A stretch of DNA of 64,000 nucleotides from Pisolithus tinctorius (taxonomy: Eukaryota; Basidiomycota; Agaricomycetes; Boletales; Pisolithaceae), in NCBI GenBank assembly GCA_024663395.1, contig JANFAH010000006.1, positions 992,001 to 1,056,000 of the forward strand, read 5' to 3'. Positions 22,180-35,708 of the stretch are shown one piece after another. Position 1 is the first letter of the stretch, and each line of letters begins with the position of its first letter. The position numbers were made by a program, and so were the translations under genes. The notes beneath the pieces were generated by a model. That model saw only the letters and a program-made list of their open reading frames with translations. It was not told the origin of the DNA and did no database searches.

Positions 22180-22256
22180 TTTGCTCCTCCAGGGAGCTCA
22201 CACAGCCTGGAGGAAGTGTTGACCCCAACTGTGCACAACCAGACATCTGACTCAAC

Positions 22257-25200
22257 ATGTCCACTCTCTCTAGTCCCAATTCTTTACTTCTGTCTGTAAC
22301 TCTTCTTGATTATTCTGTTGATACTGTTTCTGCATTGATCAACTCTGGCTCTTCTCATTGTTTTGTAGACCTGTCCATAATCAAAAAATATGCTATTCCT
22401 GTTTCCTCTGTTTCTCTGCCAATTCCACACTGCTTGTTTGATGGTAGTACAAATGCTGTCATTTCCCAAGAAGTAGATCCTTCCCTCTGCTTTCCTTCTG
22501 GTGATGTCAACTCCATTTCATTTTATGTTACTCCATTGGATTCTTCATGTTCACTGGTACTAGGACACAACTGGCTCACCTGCTTCAATCCATCGATTGA
22601 CTGGGTATTGGGCAGTATATCATTCAAACCACCATTACAGGGAATGCCAACACCCCAGGCACCTCCATCATCTTCCACTGCAACCTCTGCTCCAGATCTG
22701 ACACCCTCCACTCCATCTGCAGCTCTGACTGCAACTCTGACAGACTCACTGTGCTCCGCTCCACTCATCTCACTCATCAATGCTGTGCTCTCCCTGGCTC
22801 TAGACAGTTCCACTTACAGCTCTCCACTGATGATGTGAAGCTTCACACATCCTCTGCTTCTTCTCTGCCTCCTGACCTCTCCTCAGTCCCTCCTGAGTAT
22901 CATGACTTTGCCAACATCTTTAGCAAAGACAAGGCTACTGAACTTCTGCCACACTGCTCATTTGACCTCAAGATTGACTTCAAGGAAGGAGCTTCTCCAC
23001 CCATTGGCATGATCTACTCTCTGTCTCTGCCAGAGCTTGAAGCTCTCCACACCTTTATTGACGAGCATCTTGGCTACAGTTTCATCAAGCAGTCCACCTC
23101 TGCTCATGGTGCCCCTGTCCTCTTTGTAAAGAAGAAGGACAGTTCACTCCACCTCTGCAAAGACTACTCAGGACTCAACAAAATCACAAAACAGATCACT
23201 ATCTGCTGCTGCTCATCTCCAACTTACTTGACTCTCGAAGCTGTGCTAAAGTCTACACCAAGATCAACATCCACCATGCCTATCATCTAGTCTGCATCAC
23301 AGACAGAGATGAATGGAAAATGGCTTTCTGCACTTGTTATGGTTCTTATGAGTGGTGGGTAATGCCATTCAGTCTGACTAATGCACCTGTGGCTTTCCAG
23401 CAATTCATTAATAGCATCTTTGCAGACATGCTCGATGTCTGCATCATGGTATACCTCGATGACATCCTAATTTATTCGCAGGACATGGAGTCACACTGCA
23501 AACACATGAAAGAGGTACTCTGCTGCCTTCGAAAGCATGGTCTCTATGCCAAGCTGGAGAAGTGCAAGTTCCACTCTGACTCTGTCAAGTACCTTGGCTA
23601 CATTCTCTCTCCCTCTGGACTCACCATGTCCACCAAGAAGGTTCAGGCAGTCCACAACTGGCCTGAGCTGCAGAAGGTGTGAGAAATCCAGTCCTTCCTC
23701 AGATTTGCAAATTTCTACCGATGATTCATTAATAACTACTCTGACATTGTTGTTATGCTCACTTGCCTCACATGTAAGGGTGCTCCCTGGAACTTTTCCA
23801 AGGAGTGTCACTCTGCCTTCCTCCACCTGAAGGATGCCTTCAGCTCTGCTCCTATTCTCTCTCACTGGGTTCCTGATGCTCTGCTTATAGTTGAAACTGA
23901 TGCCTCCAACTATGCCCATTGCTGGTATTTTGTCACTCACCTGCTCCAACAGTGAACTCTGCCCAGTTGCTTCTACTCCTGCACCATGACCACACCAGAA
24001 CTCAACTATGATACCCACAACAAGGAGCTGTTGGCTATCTTTGAGGCCTTCCACCATTGGTGGCATTACCTAGAAGGTTCTGCCTTACCTGTCAACATGG
24101 TGACAGACTGCAAAAACCTTGAGTACTTTTCCACCTCTAAGGTTCTCACTTGTCAACAGGCCCACTGGTTGGAGTACCTTTCCCAGTTCAACCTTTCCAT
24201 CCACTTCCAACCTGGCTGCCTAGGCACCAAACCCAATGCACTTATGCAATGTTGGGACATCTACCCAAAAGGGGGGGATAGGGACTACATGCAGGTAAAT
24301 CCTCACAATCTCTGCCCTATGTTTACACAGGAGCAACTTGCATTGTCCCTCCATGCCACCACCCTCATGGCACCTGTACTCCACACCACCATGGTCTTTG
24401 ATGTTGAGTGCTTGCACTCCAACATCATCTCCACCCTACCATCCAACCCTGTCTCTGCCAGCCACCTCCCAACTCTGACTAAGCCTTGGTGGTCCCTGGA
24501 CTCTGACAGTCTACTCTGCCTTGATGGACACATCTTTGTCCCTAACATTGATGATCTCTGCCTTTGAGTGTTTCAATTCAAGCATGACCATCCTCTAGCA
24601 GGCCATTTTGGGCAAAATCACACCCTAGAACTTGTCCACAGAGACTACATGTGGCCTAACCTCTGCTCTGATGTGAAAGAATACATCAGGTCCTGCACCA
24701 CCTGTGGACAGAGCAAAACTCTGCATCACCACCCCAATGGTCTACTGAAGCAACTCCCCATCCCAGAGAGACCTTGGAACTCCATCTCCATGGACTTCAT
24801 TGAACACCTCCCCAACTCCAATGGTTACTCTGCCATCCTTGTGGTAGTGGACCGCCTCTCAAAGCAAGCAGTGTTCATCCCCACTCACAACTCCATCACC
24901 TCTGCCAAACTCACTAAGCTCTTCCTTACCCATGTCTTCTCCAAGCATGGAGTACCCACTAATGTCACCTCTGACAGAGGTCCTGAGTTCATCTCACACT
25001 TCTTCTGCTCACTAGGAAAGGCCCTTGATATGCATCTTCACTTCACCTCAGGTTACCACCCAGAAGGTGATGGCCAGACTGAGTGAACAAACCAGACCCT
25101 TGAGCAGCACCTTCATGTCTACTGTAACTACCAACAAGACAACTGGGCTGAGCTTTTACCTCTAGCAGAGCTTGCCTTTAACAATGCACCAAGTGTGACT

Positions 25201-25875
25201 ACTGGGGTTTCTCCCTTCTTTGCTAACAAGGGATACCACCCAAACCTGTCTGTGGTCCCTGACCAGGACTTCACCCCTCCACAGGCTCATGACTATGTTG
25301 TTGAGCTCTCTGCCCTCCATGACTTCCTCTGCTCTGAAATGTCTGCCACTCAGCAGTGCTACCAGGGTCCAGCAGATGCCAAATGCATACCTCTGCCTGA
25401 GTTCAAGGTTGGAGAACAGGCCTACATCAAAGCCAAGTACTTCCACTCCACTTGTCCTTTGGAAAAACTCTCCAAAAAGTACTTAGGTCTATTCACCATC
25501 TTGGCCAGGCCAGGTATGCACTCCATCACCCTTAAGTTCCCTGACTCCATGTGCTTGGTACATCTAGTCTTCTATGTCTCACAACTGGAAGCCACAGTGG
25601 CCAATCCCTTCCCAAACTGACAACAACCTCCACCTCTGCCAGTGGATGTCAATGGTGACCTTGAGTACAAGGTGTTGGAGATACTTGACTCTAAGGTGGA
25701 TTGCTCTTGCCACCACTGCCAACTCTTGTACCTAGTCTGCTGGGCTGGCTATGAGAACACCAATGAAGAAACCTCTTGGTTGCTTGCAACTGAGCTAGAT
25801 CATGCTTCTGACATAGTCTCTGCTTTCCACAAACTCTATCTGCACAAACCTGGCCCATATCAACTTCTGCCATAA
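22257..25875 (+). pseudogene. B1 pol: protease, RT, RNase H, integrase, chromodomain
   Basis: The protease (22257-22620) has [10 protein letters not shown] in place of the catalytic DSGSS of B2, then LGHNWL. RT spans about 22880-23690 with APVLFVKKKD and YLDDILIYSQD. RNase H begins at 'ETDASNYA' near 23893. Integrase (24568-25610) has HDHPLAGHF, the CTTCGQ zinc part, 'SMDFIEHL', 'TSDRGPEF' and YHPEGDGQTE followed by a TGA (25084). The chromodomain (25642-25875, YKVLEILDSKV ... LVCWAGYENTNEETSWL) closes the gene. Several frameshifts and stops (for example 23680, 23953) inactivate it. Confidence 0.88.
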
Positions 25876-25954
25876 TACTCTGCCCACATAACCTTCCTCC
25901 ATGGGCCAACTCCACCCCTGACCAAACTACCTTAAGTACTTTCGAATTTTCTCA

Positions 25955-27952
25955 TTGACACCCTCTTTTTCCTATCTCTTTGATGCCTCTGAATCTATAC
26001 CCAGAATCCCAGTTCCATCTGCCACACTGCCACAACCACTCACTCAGTCACAGACCATGCATCAGCCAAATAGTAATCTGCCAACACTTCCACCAGTCTG
26101 CTCATGCACTATACCAACTGCTCTGCATCTGCAACCAATACCTGTTCCACCCATTACCAATCCAGCACCACCACCACAGGTTAACCTGCCAATGGCTAAT
26201 CCTCAGTTTCAGATGCTGCTCTGCAGTACACAGAATTCACCTAAATTTAGCAGAGATTCACCCATGCAGCTCCCATGCTACCTCAAAGACATCAACTTCC
26301 TTGGTACTTTTGCTGCTCTTGACAACCATGGCAAGATCAGAGCTGCAATCCACTATGCTGACCTCGAAGAAGCCAAGGTCTGGCAAACACTTCTGGAAGC
26401 AGCACCTGCAGGTGATGACTGGGATGCCTTCGTAGTCACTGTTAAGGGTTTGTACCCTGGTTGTGAAGGTGACAGCCACTACTGCTGTGCAGACTTGCAG
26501 TACCTTGTTGAAGAATATCAGTCCAAGCCTATGCAAAACCAGGACAACCTCAGAGAATACCAGTGGAAATTTGCTAAGATTTCTGCCCTGCTCATTAAAA
26601 CTAAAAAGCTTGCAGAGATGGAATGGGATTCTGTGTTCCTGAATGGCTTCCTGAGGGCCATCACAGAATGCATTCACCATCAACTCTCCATTGTCTGCAC
26701 TGACCTTCACCCAGATGACCCTTACCTGCTTGCAGAAGTTGTCAAGGCCACCAAGTTTCTTCTGATGGGATCTGCTCTATGTAGCATGGTACTGACAGTG
26801 GCTACTGCCACCTCACCAGCTTACATGCCACAAGTGCCACCTGCTGGCACTGTCATCGAACAGGAATACAACTTCCAGACACAGCACCCACCACAGCAAT
26901 GCAGAACTGGCTGCAGTTTCTGTGCAGACCCCAACCACTGGACAAGGATGTGCACACTCATTGAAGTCTATATCCATGCCAGTAAGATCATGAGGGGTAC
27001 AGACAACCATCTCTATCTTGCAGATGGAAGCCGAATTCCACACTTCCCAGAATGTAACTCACTGAGAGAGGCCATTCACCACATCATGGCTGAGGGAGAC
27101 CAGGCCAGCGTGTGCACTGTGACTCCTGCTGTTCCACACAACACAGCCACACAAGGTGCTGCTAACCTTTTCTGCATTGCTCACCCTGAAGTTGACATGC
27201 AGTTGGAGATTCAGCCATCCACCTTTCTAAACACCATCCAAGATGTTGATGAACCTGTCACAGACTTAGCTGACCCCAACTTCCAAGTGTATGTCACTCA
27301 AGCTTGGGCTACCTACCAAGCAGATAAAGGTAACAAGGGAGCAGTCATTTCCTGCAGAAAGAAAGCATGCTTCGATGGGGTTGAAATTACAGCATGACCT
27401 GTGGCATGACCTGCCAACCCCCCACAAGTCGATCCTTGCACAGCCACTGTTGAAGAGGAAATCATTTCCCCTGGTGTTCAAAGCTCATGTGCCACTTGCC
27501 AGGTGTCTGAGCCCTCCACACCTATACCAACACCCACCACTGTGAAACCATATGTTCCTCTGAGTAATCCCACTCTGGCAACCATGTGCAAGGATCCCAC
27601 ACCTGTGGCAGTTGTCCTGTCACAAACACCATACCCAGCAGCTTGCAATCAGAACCAGTACCATTACTCATTCCCACTCAAAGATGAAGCTGCACCCAAA
27701 TGTATTGTGGAGCATGTACTCAAAACCAGTGTTGCCTTGCCTGTCAAAGAATTATTCATGGTAGCTCCTGAGTTCTGCAAACAATTCAGGGACATCACCA
27801 TGGTGAAACATGTCACCACTAACAAGATTGAGGTAGTTCATAGCAATGATGATGAGAGAGTGCATGTAAATGAACTAACCAGTCATGACCCTCACCAAAC
27901 TGCACGTGAATATGGAGACCATGTTGTGGGGAGAGGGATCTCCCTACACTAG
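25955..27952 (+). pseudogene. Element C gag (Ty3-like lineage of basidiomycetes)
   Basis: A 480-codon frame (25955-27397) is followed, after a TGA and frameshift, by a second piece (27503-27952). The proline-rich N terminus leads to a capsid-like region (IRAAIHYADLEEAKVW, FVVTVKGLYPGCEGDS, NQDNLREYQWKFAKIS). A CSFCADPNHWTRMC motif near 26913-26954 resembles a zinc knuckle. It differs from the A and B Gag families. The start is uncertain because it abuts the truncated end of B1. Confidence 0.75.
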
Positions 27953-28642
27953 GAGTGTATGTATAGCATCAATAGGAGGTCTACAAAGTGGCTATAGGCT
28001 TTGTGACAAATGTGACACAAATGCGACCCCTATTGAGCAACTTTGACACCCTCTGCACTCTAAGTCACCCAGTGCTTCATCCTCCTCTGTTGACTCACTT
28101 CCCCCATTGTCACATCACCTCTCAACACTCCCTCTAGCCATTGTGACAAAGGTCTGATGCTTCTGACAGGCTTCTTGTTACCTGTACTCACTCACTGGCA
28201 CTCTTCAGGTCCACACTGTTGGTTATTTGAGTGCTTCACTGTTGCTTTCATTCTCTTCTTGTTCACTTCCATTAGGATCACTTTCGCTTCATTTACATTA
28301 GTCATTCTTTTGATTGCTTACACTATTCTGGCCTCATGGCCATCATTATGTCAATCTCACTTAATTCCCATCATTTCTTGTTGATCTTTTCACTTTTGAC
28401 ATCACTTACTTCATAGTTACAAACTCCCCATGTAGCTACACATATACCTGTCTTCATTGACAGGGAAAATAAAAACTTTGAAACCCAGTTAGAATTGGAT
28501 TGGAAAAAGTCTCTGCAGAACACAATGTCAAAAGACACCTTATGACAACTTTGACAACTCATATTCCTTGACCTTCTCCTTCTCACCTCTTTTTGCTCTT
28601 GTGCTAGTCTAGGTTCCCTTGGGACAATCCTAGGCAGACTCA
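27953..28642 (+). other. Unassigned 690 bp between C gag and C protease
   Basis: No domain is readable. The 12-base string CAACTTTGACA(C/A) occurs at 28039 and 28548, and the block is rich in TGACA motifs. A decayed solo LTR is possible, but its ends and duplication could not be fixed. Confidence 0.35.
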
Positions 28643-29027
28643 TTGACTTGCCTTCAGCTTATTGCTATTCTAGCTGGGAGAGAATTTGCTCCCCACAGCA
28701 TCATCCACAGTGATGATGGCTCCATCATGGCTCACCACACTCTGCTGCTCTGCTGCATAGAAGCCAAGGTCCCTGGGACCAATGTTATGATCAACTGTGT
28801 GCTTGATTCCAGTTCAGAAATCATTGCCATGCCTAGGTGCATCTGGGAAAAGATTGGGTTGCCATTGTGCAGTGACCATCTCATGACTATGACCTCTGCT
28901 AACATGTCTGAAGACACTACTGTAGGCATTCTAGAAAACCTGAAACTCAACTTCAGAGCCAGGCAAGTCATGCTCCAGGTCCAGGTAATAGAACATGCCA
29001 ACTTCAACATGCTTCTTGGTTGTCCAT
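28643..29027 (+). pseudogene. Element C protease domain
   Basis: A retropepsin-like domain has 'VMINCVLDSSSEIIAMP' where families usually show DSGSE, so the glycine is mutated. The hydrophobic end 'NFNMLLGCPL' matches the ILLGRP box typical of this lineage. It is cut at about 29028, where LTR-like block E begins. Confidence 0.72.
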
Positions 29028-30667
29028 TGTCACACACCAAAGGTGTTGTGGACATGGTTACAGCTGACTCTGCCTAACTCATCAACGAGTTGTGCACAAT
29101 GCCCATGCATGCAGATGAAGACTAAAGGCCTCATGTGTAGAAAGACTGCCAGATGTGAGCAGTCATCCTTTGCACAAGAATGAGTCATCAGTGCTAAAGA
29201 GAGAAGAGGAAGTGAGTTAAGCGCACATTAAAGGTTTTTAGTGCCTGTGTGTGGCATTCCAGTTTTCATCATATCTCCACCATTTCCAAAGATATCGACT
29301 CCATTCTCACACTCACTTAAAGTGCCCAGCCACACAATTCTGCCTTCCAAATTTGGAGAGGATCCTCACACCCTACACATTTCTACAGCACTCCATCCAT
29401 CAGATGCTCATCAATCATGGCTGCCTCTTTGTCAATCATCTCACTTGTCTCATTTGCCAGAGACAGTGGCTACATATATCTGCCAGGTGTTCCCACCAGC
29501 TTTCATCCTGAAGCCCCCTGGTTCATCCCATCATTGTCAGCCCCATCTCATCCCATGCAGCTTGGTCAGCATGTTCTCCTTGTCAGCATGACTTCCAGAA
29601 GGACATTCTTTGGTCACCTCAGGTCTGTCACTCAGTTAGAGAGGTCTTATGTGGTCATTTTGGTCTCCCCAGTTGATGAAGTATATGGATTGTTCCTCCC
29701 TGCTCCCTGCACTGTCTTTATTCCAATCTCATCCATCATTCTTCCTGCATTGTGACAGCTGCAGCATAGTCTACTGTTCTCCAGCCTCCCTGATTGCATT
29801 CATGATGAGTATGACATACATCTTGCCTTCTTACTGCAAGATCCAGCAGAAGATGTCCCCCCTTCTCCTCCTCCTCCATCAGAGCCCCATCCATGAAGCT
29901 TTTGTTAACTTTGCTGAGAGGATGAAAGGGTGGGAGATGTGATCACTTATGCTCCCATTGCCCCACAGACCCCCAATGCCCTAGCCCCTTTGACACCTGA
30001 CTCATGCCCTTCAATTCTGGAATTAATACTTCCCTATCTGGAAACACCATCCATCTGTCATGCCATCTTTGGATCTAGAGATGTCTCCACCAAGATCTGA
30101 CTTGCATCACCACCCCCTAATGTGATATCAGTGTGCTTACTCAGTTTCTGACTCCATTTGACTCATTCTGTGATATTTTGGCTGTCCTTGACTTGTTCAT
30201 TGCCAATACTTACCAATCTTCTTTGCTTGCTTACTTTTCATTTTTTGCTTACTCATCATGATTACTCAGTCCTTACTCATTACTTACCAAGCATTTGTGC
30301 CTTGTTTGTCACAAGCTGTGCTCCCCCCACAGTATATAAACCCCCATGTACTTAGCTACACCCCAAGTGAATCAGAGGTCACTCAGCAGTCAGTTCAGTG
30401 CATAACTTGTCATTGACAGTTGAGGCTCATTCAGAAGAGTCTATCTGTCATCATTCATATACTTGGTAGTTGAGGCTCATTTGGAAGGGTCTATCTACCA
30501 CCATCCATCATCTGCAGTCCACCCCATGCTTAGTCAGCAGTCTTTGCTTGGTCATCCCACTACTCCTGCATAACTCAACATCAACTTGCGCCAGGAGCAC
30601 ATTTTTATCAAAGTCTGTCGTTCCAGAAGTCCTTTCAGCTGAACACCTCCACTCTGTTCAGCATCCC
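29028..30667 (+). mobile_element. LTR-like insert E, copy 2 (right end missing)
   Basis: It matches 1466-3108 from TGTCACACACCAAAGG to TTCAGCATCCC. The two copies differ mostly at dinucleotides where one reads TG and the other CA. The TATA-like motif (cagtatataaaccccc, near 30332) is kept. The last 0.2 kb of copy 1 is absent, replaced by block D. Confidence 0.7.
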
Positions 30668-33600
30668 GTACAATCCTGTGTCTGACTCCAGTTATGCCAG
30701 TCACCCAGACTTTAACTATTAGTCTTGGCACAGCCTCCATGGCTGTCCTCCCCTTGCTAATCATCTCACTAATAGCTTATTAACAAGTCCAGCTTTATGA
30801 TCATTACCCTGGACCAGCCTCATGTATTTAACCCCTGTACATACTTCATAGCACTGCAGTCAGAATATCAACTTAGTATTACCCCTCAAGACTACTCTAT
30901 AGCTAAGGCCAAGCCTTAAGCTATCCCTGGCCCCTGTCCTGGACCTCTCCCTGGCTTGCATAAGGGTACAGCACATAAGCTGAGACCAAGGGAGGTAGAT
31001 CCAACCCCAGATTGGCTTTCCCCTGTGTGCACCCCAAGACTGGTCAGTTTCCCATGCTACTGGTCTTGTTCCCATGCTCCCAGTCTTAAGTCCAGTCCTC
31101 TGGACTTGACCCCTGACCTCCAGCCCTAGCTCTGGTTGAACCAGACTTGGCCCCTGTCTCCTGGCCTTGACTCTGGTCACTCAGACTTAGCCCCTGTCAC
31201 CTGGTCTTGAAGCCCAGTCACCTGAGGGTAAACCTGTACTTAACAGTATATTCTGACTCATGCTTGTGCAAGTCATTTCATCATGTCTAGGTCCTGCTCT
31301 AGAGCCCCTACCCATGACCTTGCCCCTCAGCACTCTGCACACCCTGGGTTGCATTACCCCTGACACTGTATCCTTAGTGGTCAAAACTTAATGCATCCAT
31401 TCCCTTACTCCTGTTCCCTGCCTGCCACTTGTTTCTTCCTGACTCTGGACTGGCCATGTCAACCCCTGAGTTGGACTCACCATCCAGACTCACCACCAAC
31501 CTGGGTTCATGTCTGAGCCCATTTCCAAGTCGGAGTTAGCCTCTGGACTTGCCCCTGAGCCAGCCTCAACAACCAGACTCACTTCTGTTAGCTCCCCTGA
31601 GCTACCTCTGACCCCTGGCCAGTCATCCCAGTCTTCACCACAGTCCTTACCTCAGTCATCCCAGCACTCTAGCCCAGCTGTCTTTGTCCAGTTCTACTGT
31701 ACTGAACACTGGGATCACATCACTCATTTGACCTCTTGACTCCCTGATATTGGTCTTCAGACCTACCTTTTGGTGCAGCCCCCAGGACTGGACTTGGCCA
31801 GTCCCAGTCCTCAACATCTTCCCTGTTCCCCATTGGCACTCAGCTTCAGTGGTTTTTGGGTCTGGTCTCTGCCCTCAGCCTTTGCTACACTGGCCTTGGA
31901 GCCCTGGATCCCCTCTCCAGTCTCTGGACTTTCTGTTACTGGCCTGTCCAGCCTTGGGTTGGCTTGTCCACACTCACCTGGACTTGTCTGAAGCCAGTTT
32001 GCCACTTCTCTCAGCCTTTTGCCCCTTTCTACTGGCCATTCCAGCCTTGGTCTGATTCAAACACCTCACCTGGACTTGTCTAGACCTGTTACTAGGTCTT
32101 AGACTGGTCCTGGCTTTCCTCAGACCTTCCTATTCCTCACAGACCCCTCCTGGGTCCCCTATCCCCTGTCCTGGTCCTGCACTAGTCACCTTGGCCTCAG
32201 GATGGTGCTTGTCCTTTGGACTTGCACCAGACCAGCTCTGGTGGTCTTAGCTAGTGCATGACACCTCCATTTTGGTCTAGGACCAGTCTGCCAGCCCTCT
32301 GGCCCTTAGCCTGGTCCCTGACCTCTCTTCTGGCCTCTCTTTTCACTTGGAGGCACCCCCTGGGCATGCTAGTCCTTTGGACTTGCTCCTGGCCCCTGAT
32401 TTTTGGTCTAGGACCAGTCTGCCAGTCCTCTGGCCCCTATCCCAGTCCCTGACCTCATTTCTGGTTGGTAACTCTGCACTCCAGAAGCCAAAACCAGTGG
32501 TCTTGGTTGAGACAAAACAATTAGAGTCTACCCCAGGATCCTAACTGGGTCAACAAGTTGGTACTCTGGTACACCAGAAGCCAAACTGGTGGTCTCAGTA
32601 GAGACATCAATTAGCACATCACTCTGGTCCCTTGGTGTTCCTCCTGGCTTGTCCTGCCAGACCTGCAGCTTCACCTGGTTTGTAGCCCTGGACCAGACTT
32701 GCCAACTCTGGTCCTCCTCCTACTGGTGTCCAGTTTTATCACCTCTGGACTCCCTTATTACTGGGCTCCCAACTTCCAGTCTTCCCTCCCTCACTAGGCC
32801 TTGTCAGCCTATGTCTGACTGGCATTGCTCATCTCTGGACTTCCTCATGACCTCTGACCAGTCTGGCTCACCCCGGATTCCCTTATTTTGGCTGGTCTTC
32901 CATCTCCGGCCTCCCTCGGCCTCTGATACCCCTTGGGTAGCTCTATGCTACTCCCTTGCCACTCCTTTGGCCTTTGGGCTTGCCCCTCATCCCAGAACTA
33001 CCCCTGACCTCTACCCTGGTGCTATGGTCTTGACCTAGCACCTCTTTCCAGTCCTTGGTGGACCTGGCCTTGGTTCTCTCTTGGTCTCTGACCCCCTGTT
33101 TTAACTGGCCTTGTCAACCTGTTAGGAACTGAAGTATCTAGGTTGTAGGGAACCAACTAGCCCACTCAATAGGCACCTGTTGGTGGCTGAGTGTAGTGCA
33201 GTCACCTATCCCCATCTAATACTAAAGTTTGCTAACCCCCCTGACATCAACCCCACCTTGGAGCATGAATTTGCTTGCAAGACAACCCTGGGCCTTGGCC
33301 CATCTGACAAACCCCCAACTCTGCCAGTCTGTTTCCCAGCTCATCTACTTGCCCTGGAACTTGTATGTTCACAAGGCCCCTTCAGGTGCCAGCTAACCCC
33401 TCACCTTCCCCCTAACCATTGCTACTGTCACCCCACCATCGACTCCAGAACTTCAGTCCTACCCATTCTCCCAACTCTGGTCTTACTGGTTGTCTTTGGC
33501 CTGCTGGTCTTCACCAGCCTTCTTGTTTCCTCTTGGGCTCTGGTTCTGGCCTTCATACCCCTACTCTTGACTCCAACACTCCTTACTACCCCTGTACCAG

Positions 33601-35703
33601 CGCAGCTTGCCCTGCCAGTCTTGTATTTCCAGGTTTAAAGCTTTTCCCAGCCTTGTAAAAGCTTCCTGGAACTGGTCTTGACACCTGTTATGCCAGTCTC
33701 TGCATTTTCAGTACTTGGATTTACAACTCCAGTGGTAGTACTCCTACTATCCCATCCAGTACTCCTCTCAGCAGTCCTGGCCCACACCTTGTACCCCTGT
33801 AGACTTGGGAGGTCTACCCTAAGAGGGGGATAAGGGACCTCACTAGCAACCTACACTTTTCCAAACCCCTGTCCATTACCTCTCCAGTGCTCTCAGCACA
33901 ACCCCACTTGGTCCCTGCACACTGGTCCTCAGTCCCCTGGCCTGGTCCTTGCATACTGAAACACTCCTGAACCACCTGCCCTGGGTTGCTCCCAGCCCCT
34001 GACATTTGTGTTGGTACTCCAATCTCACTACCTCAGTAGTCCTTGGCCTTGGTGATTGTGTGTTCACTGGTCTTCCCAGTCTCAGCCTCCTGTTGTCAGC
34101 CTTTTGGCTGGGCAACCCCTAGGCCTCACCCAGTCCCCAGTCCCCCCGAACCAGTCCTCCAATGGTTTTTGGCCTTCAGGCTTCTCACCACTAGACAACC
34201 CACCACCAACCAACTCCAGACACCCCTAAACTGGACTCAAAACCCAGACTCACCTCCTGCCAACACTCCTAGGCCTTCATTGAACTGGTCTTATGACCTG
34301 CTGGTCCCCAGTTCATTCCTAGCTATGTCCAGCCCTCCAGTCCTTGTCCAAACCAAACTCTGGCTGTCCTAGACAGTTCCCAATCCCTCACTGACCTCCA
34401 GAAACTGGTTACCCTGGTCTCAGTGCTAGCCCACTGACCTACACTGTTTTGGCCTCCCATTATCAGCCTGCTAGCTGGATAGCACCTCAGGTCACCTCTA
34501 ACCACCCCAAACCCCTCCAACTCCTTCAGACCGGCCTCCAGCCAGCCACTCTGGTCCTGCCCAACCCCAGACTGGTCTCCCTTTGGCCCCTGTGGCCTTA
34601 CAGCCCTGTCCAGGTCAAGACTGGTCTCCCATGGCCTTTCTAACCCTTCTGGCCCTCACTGGCTCCTGACTGGTCCCCACCTGGCTTTTCTAAGCCCTCC
34701 CTGACCATTAGACCGGTCTCCAGCTGGCCCTTCCAGTCCTCTCTGGCCCTCAGATCAGTTCCTGGCCTTCCTGGCCTTCTGTCCCCTTGGCTGGTCTTTG
34801 GTCTAGCTGTTTCCTCCAGACCACTCACTTTAGCATAACTGGCTTCAGCCACTCCTGGTCTCAGTCTCCAGCATTTGCCACCCCTGGCCTGAGCCACCCT
34901 CAGTCTCAGCCTTCAGCTTTGACCCCTGCCTCTAGCCCCAGTTTCCTGTTTCCCTGTTATATGTTTTCTCAGTTTTCTGTTATCTGTTATCTTTTTTTTG
35001 TAGATACACACTTTCAGACCCTGTGACCCCCCAGAGCAGACCTTGGACCCACCCCAGCCTTCTTGGCACCCCTCATGACACCCTGTACCCCTGCAGCTCA
35101 CTTCTGGCTCCTGGACTGGTTTTCTGGCCTTCCCTGCACCCAGCCTTTGTGTCATTCCAGTGTCACTCAGTAGCACATTGTTACACCCCCAGACCAACTG
35201 TTTGGTCATCTCTGGACCCCTCTGGACCCTCCTGGCCTCCATGTTGCCCTGAACCAGCTTTGAAGCACACCTCTGGCCCTGGTGGCACAACCCTGGTACA
35301 TTTGTTGGACATTAACTTAGTATTACCCTCAACTCTGTATTACCCCTCAAGACTACTCTATAGCTAAGGCTAAGCCTTAAGCTATCCCCAGCCCCTGTCC
35401 CAGACCTCTCCCTGGCTTGCATAAGGGTACAGCACATAAGCTGAGACCAAGGGAGGTAGATCCAACCCTGGACTGGCTTTCCCCTGTGTGCACCCCAAGA
35501 CCAGTTGGTTTCCCACACTACTGGTCTTGTTCCCATGCTCCCAGTCTTAAGTCCAGTCCTCCAGACTTGACCCCTGGCCTCTGGCCCTAGCTCCAGTCAA
35601 ACTGGACTTGGCCCCTGTTTCCCAGCCTTGACTTTGGTCACCTGGACTTAGCCCCTGTCACCTGGTCTTGAAGCCCAGTCACCTGAGGGTAAACCCATAC
35701 TAA
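30668..35703 (+). mobile_element. Block D: large non-coding retroelement derivative
   Basis: A direct repeat of about 380 bp (30870-31245 and 35314-35703, from AACTTAGTATTACCC to GGGTAAACC) brackets some 4 kb of C+T-rich sequence. That sequence is full of CTGGTC, CCAGTC and CCCCTG motifs and has no recognisable domain. The left repeat is followed by AGTATATTCTGACTCATGC, like the post-LTR sequence of B. A purine run (CTAAGAGGGGGATAAGGGA, 33819-33837) resembles a polypurine tract. This fits a LARD-type non-autonomous LTR element. U3 boundaries are unclear. Confidence 0.55.
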
Positions 35704-35708
35704 AAAAG

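Larger units (their letters stand above)
20113..25945 (+). mobile_element. Ty3/Gypsy chromovirus B1, lacking its 3' end
   Basis: It has a 5' LTR, gag and a full set of pol domains, then stops near 25945, where the sequence departs from B2 and runs into the C-element gag. The extra antisense gene and 3' LTR present in B2 are missing. It is about 60 bp past the chromodomain at the break. Confidence 0.88.

Noticed and set aside
28002..28560. Possible solo LTR between C gag and C protease
   Set aside because: The direct repeat CAACTTTGACA is suggestive, but TG/CA borders and a target duplication could not be matched, and no second copy is in the window.
31509..34897. Many open frames of 60-150 codons in block D
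   Set aside because: They are rich in Pro, Ser, Leu and Trp because of the CTGGTC/CCAGTC base pattern, occur in all frames, and contain no recognisable motif.
33675..35703. Reading 33690-35703 as a complete 3' LTR of block D
   Set aside because: TTATGCCAGTC near 33692 resembles the left side at 30691, but the two would differ by about 1.4 kb, so only the 380-bp shared part was annotated.
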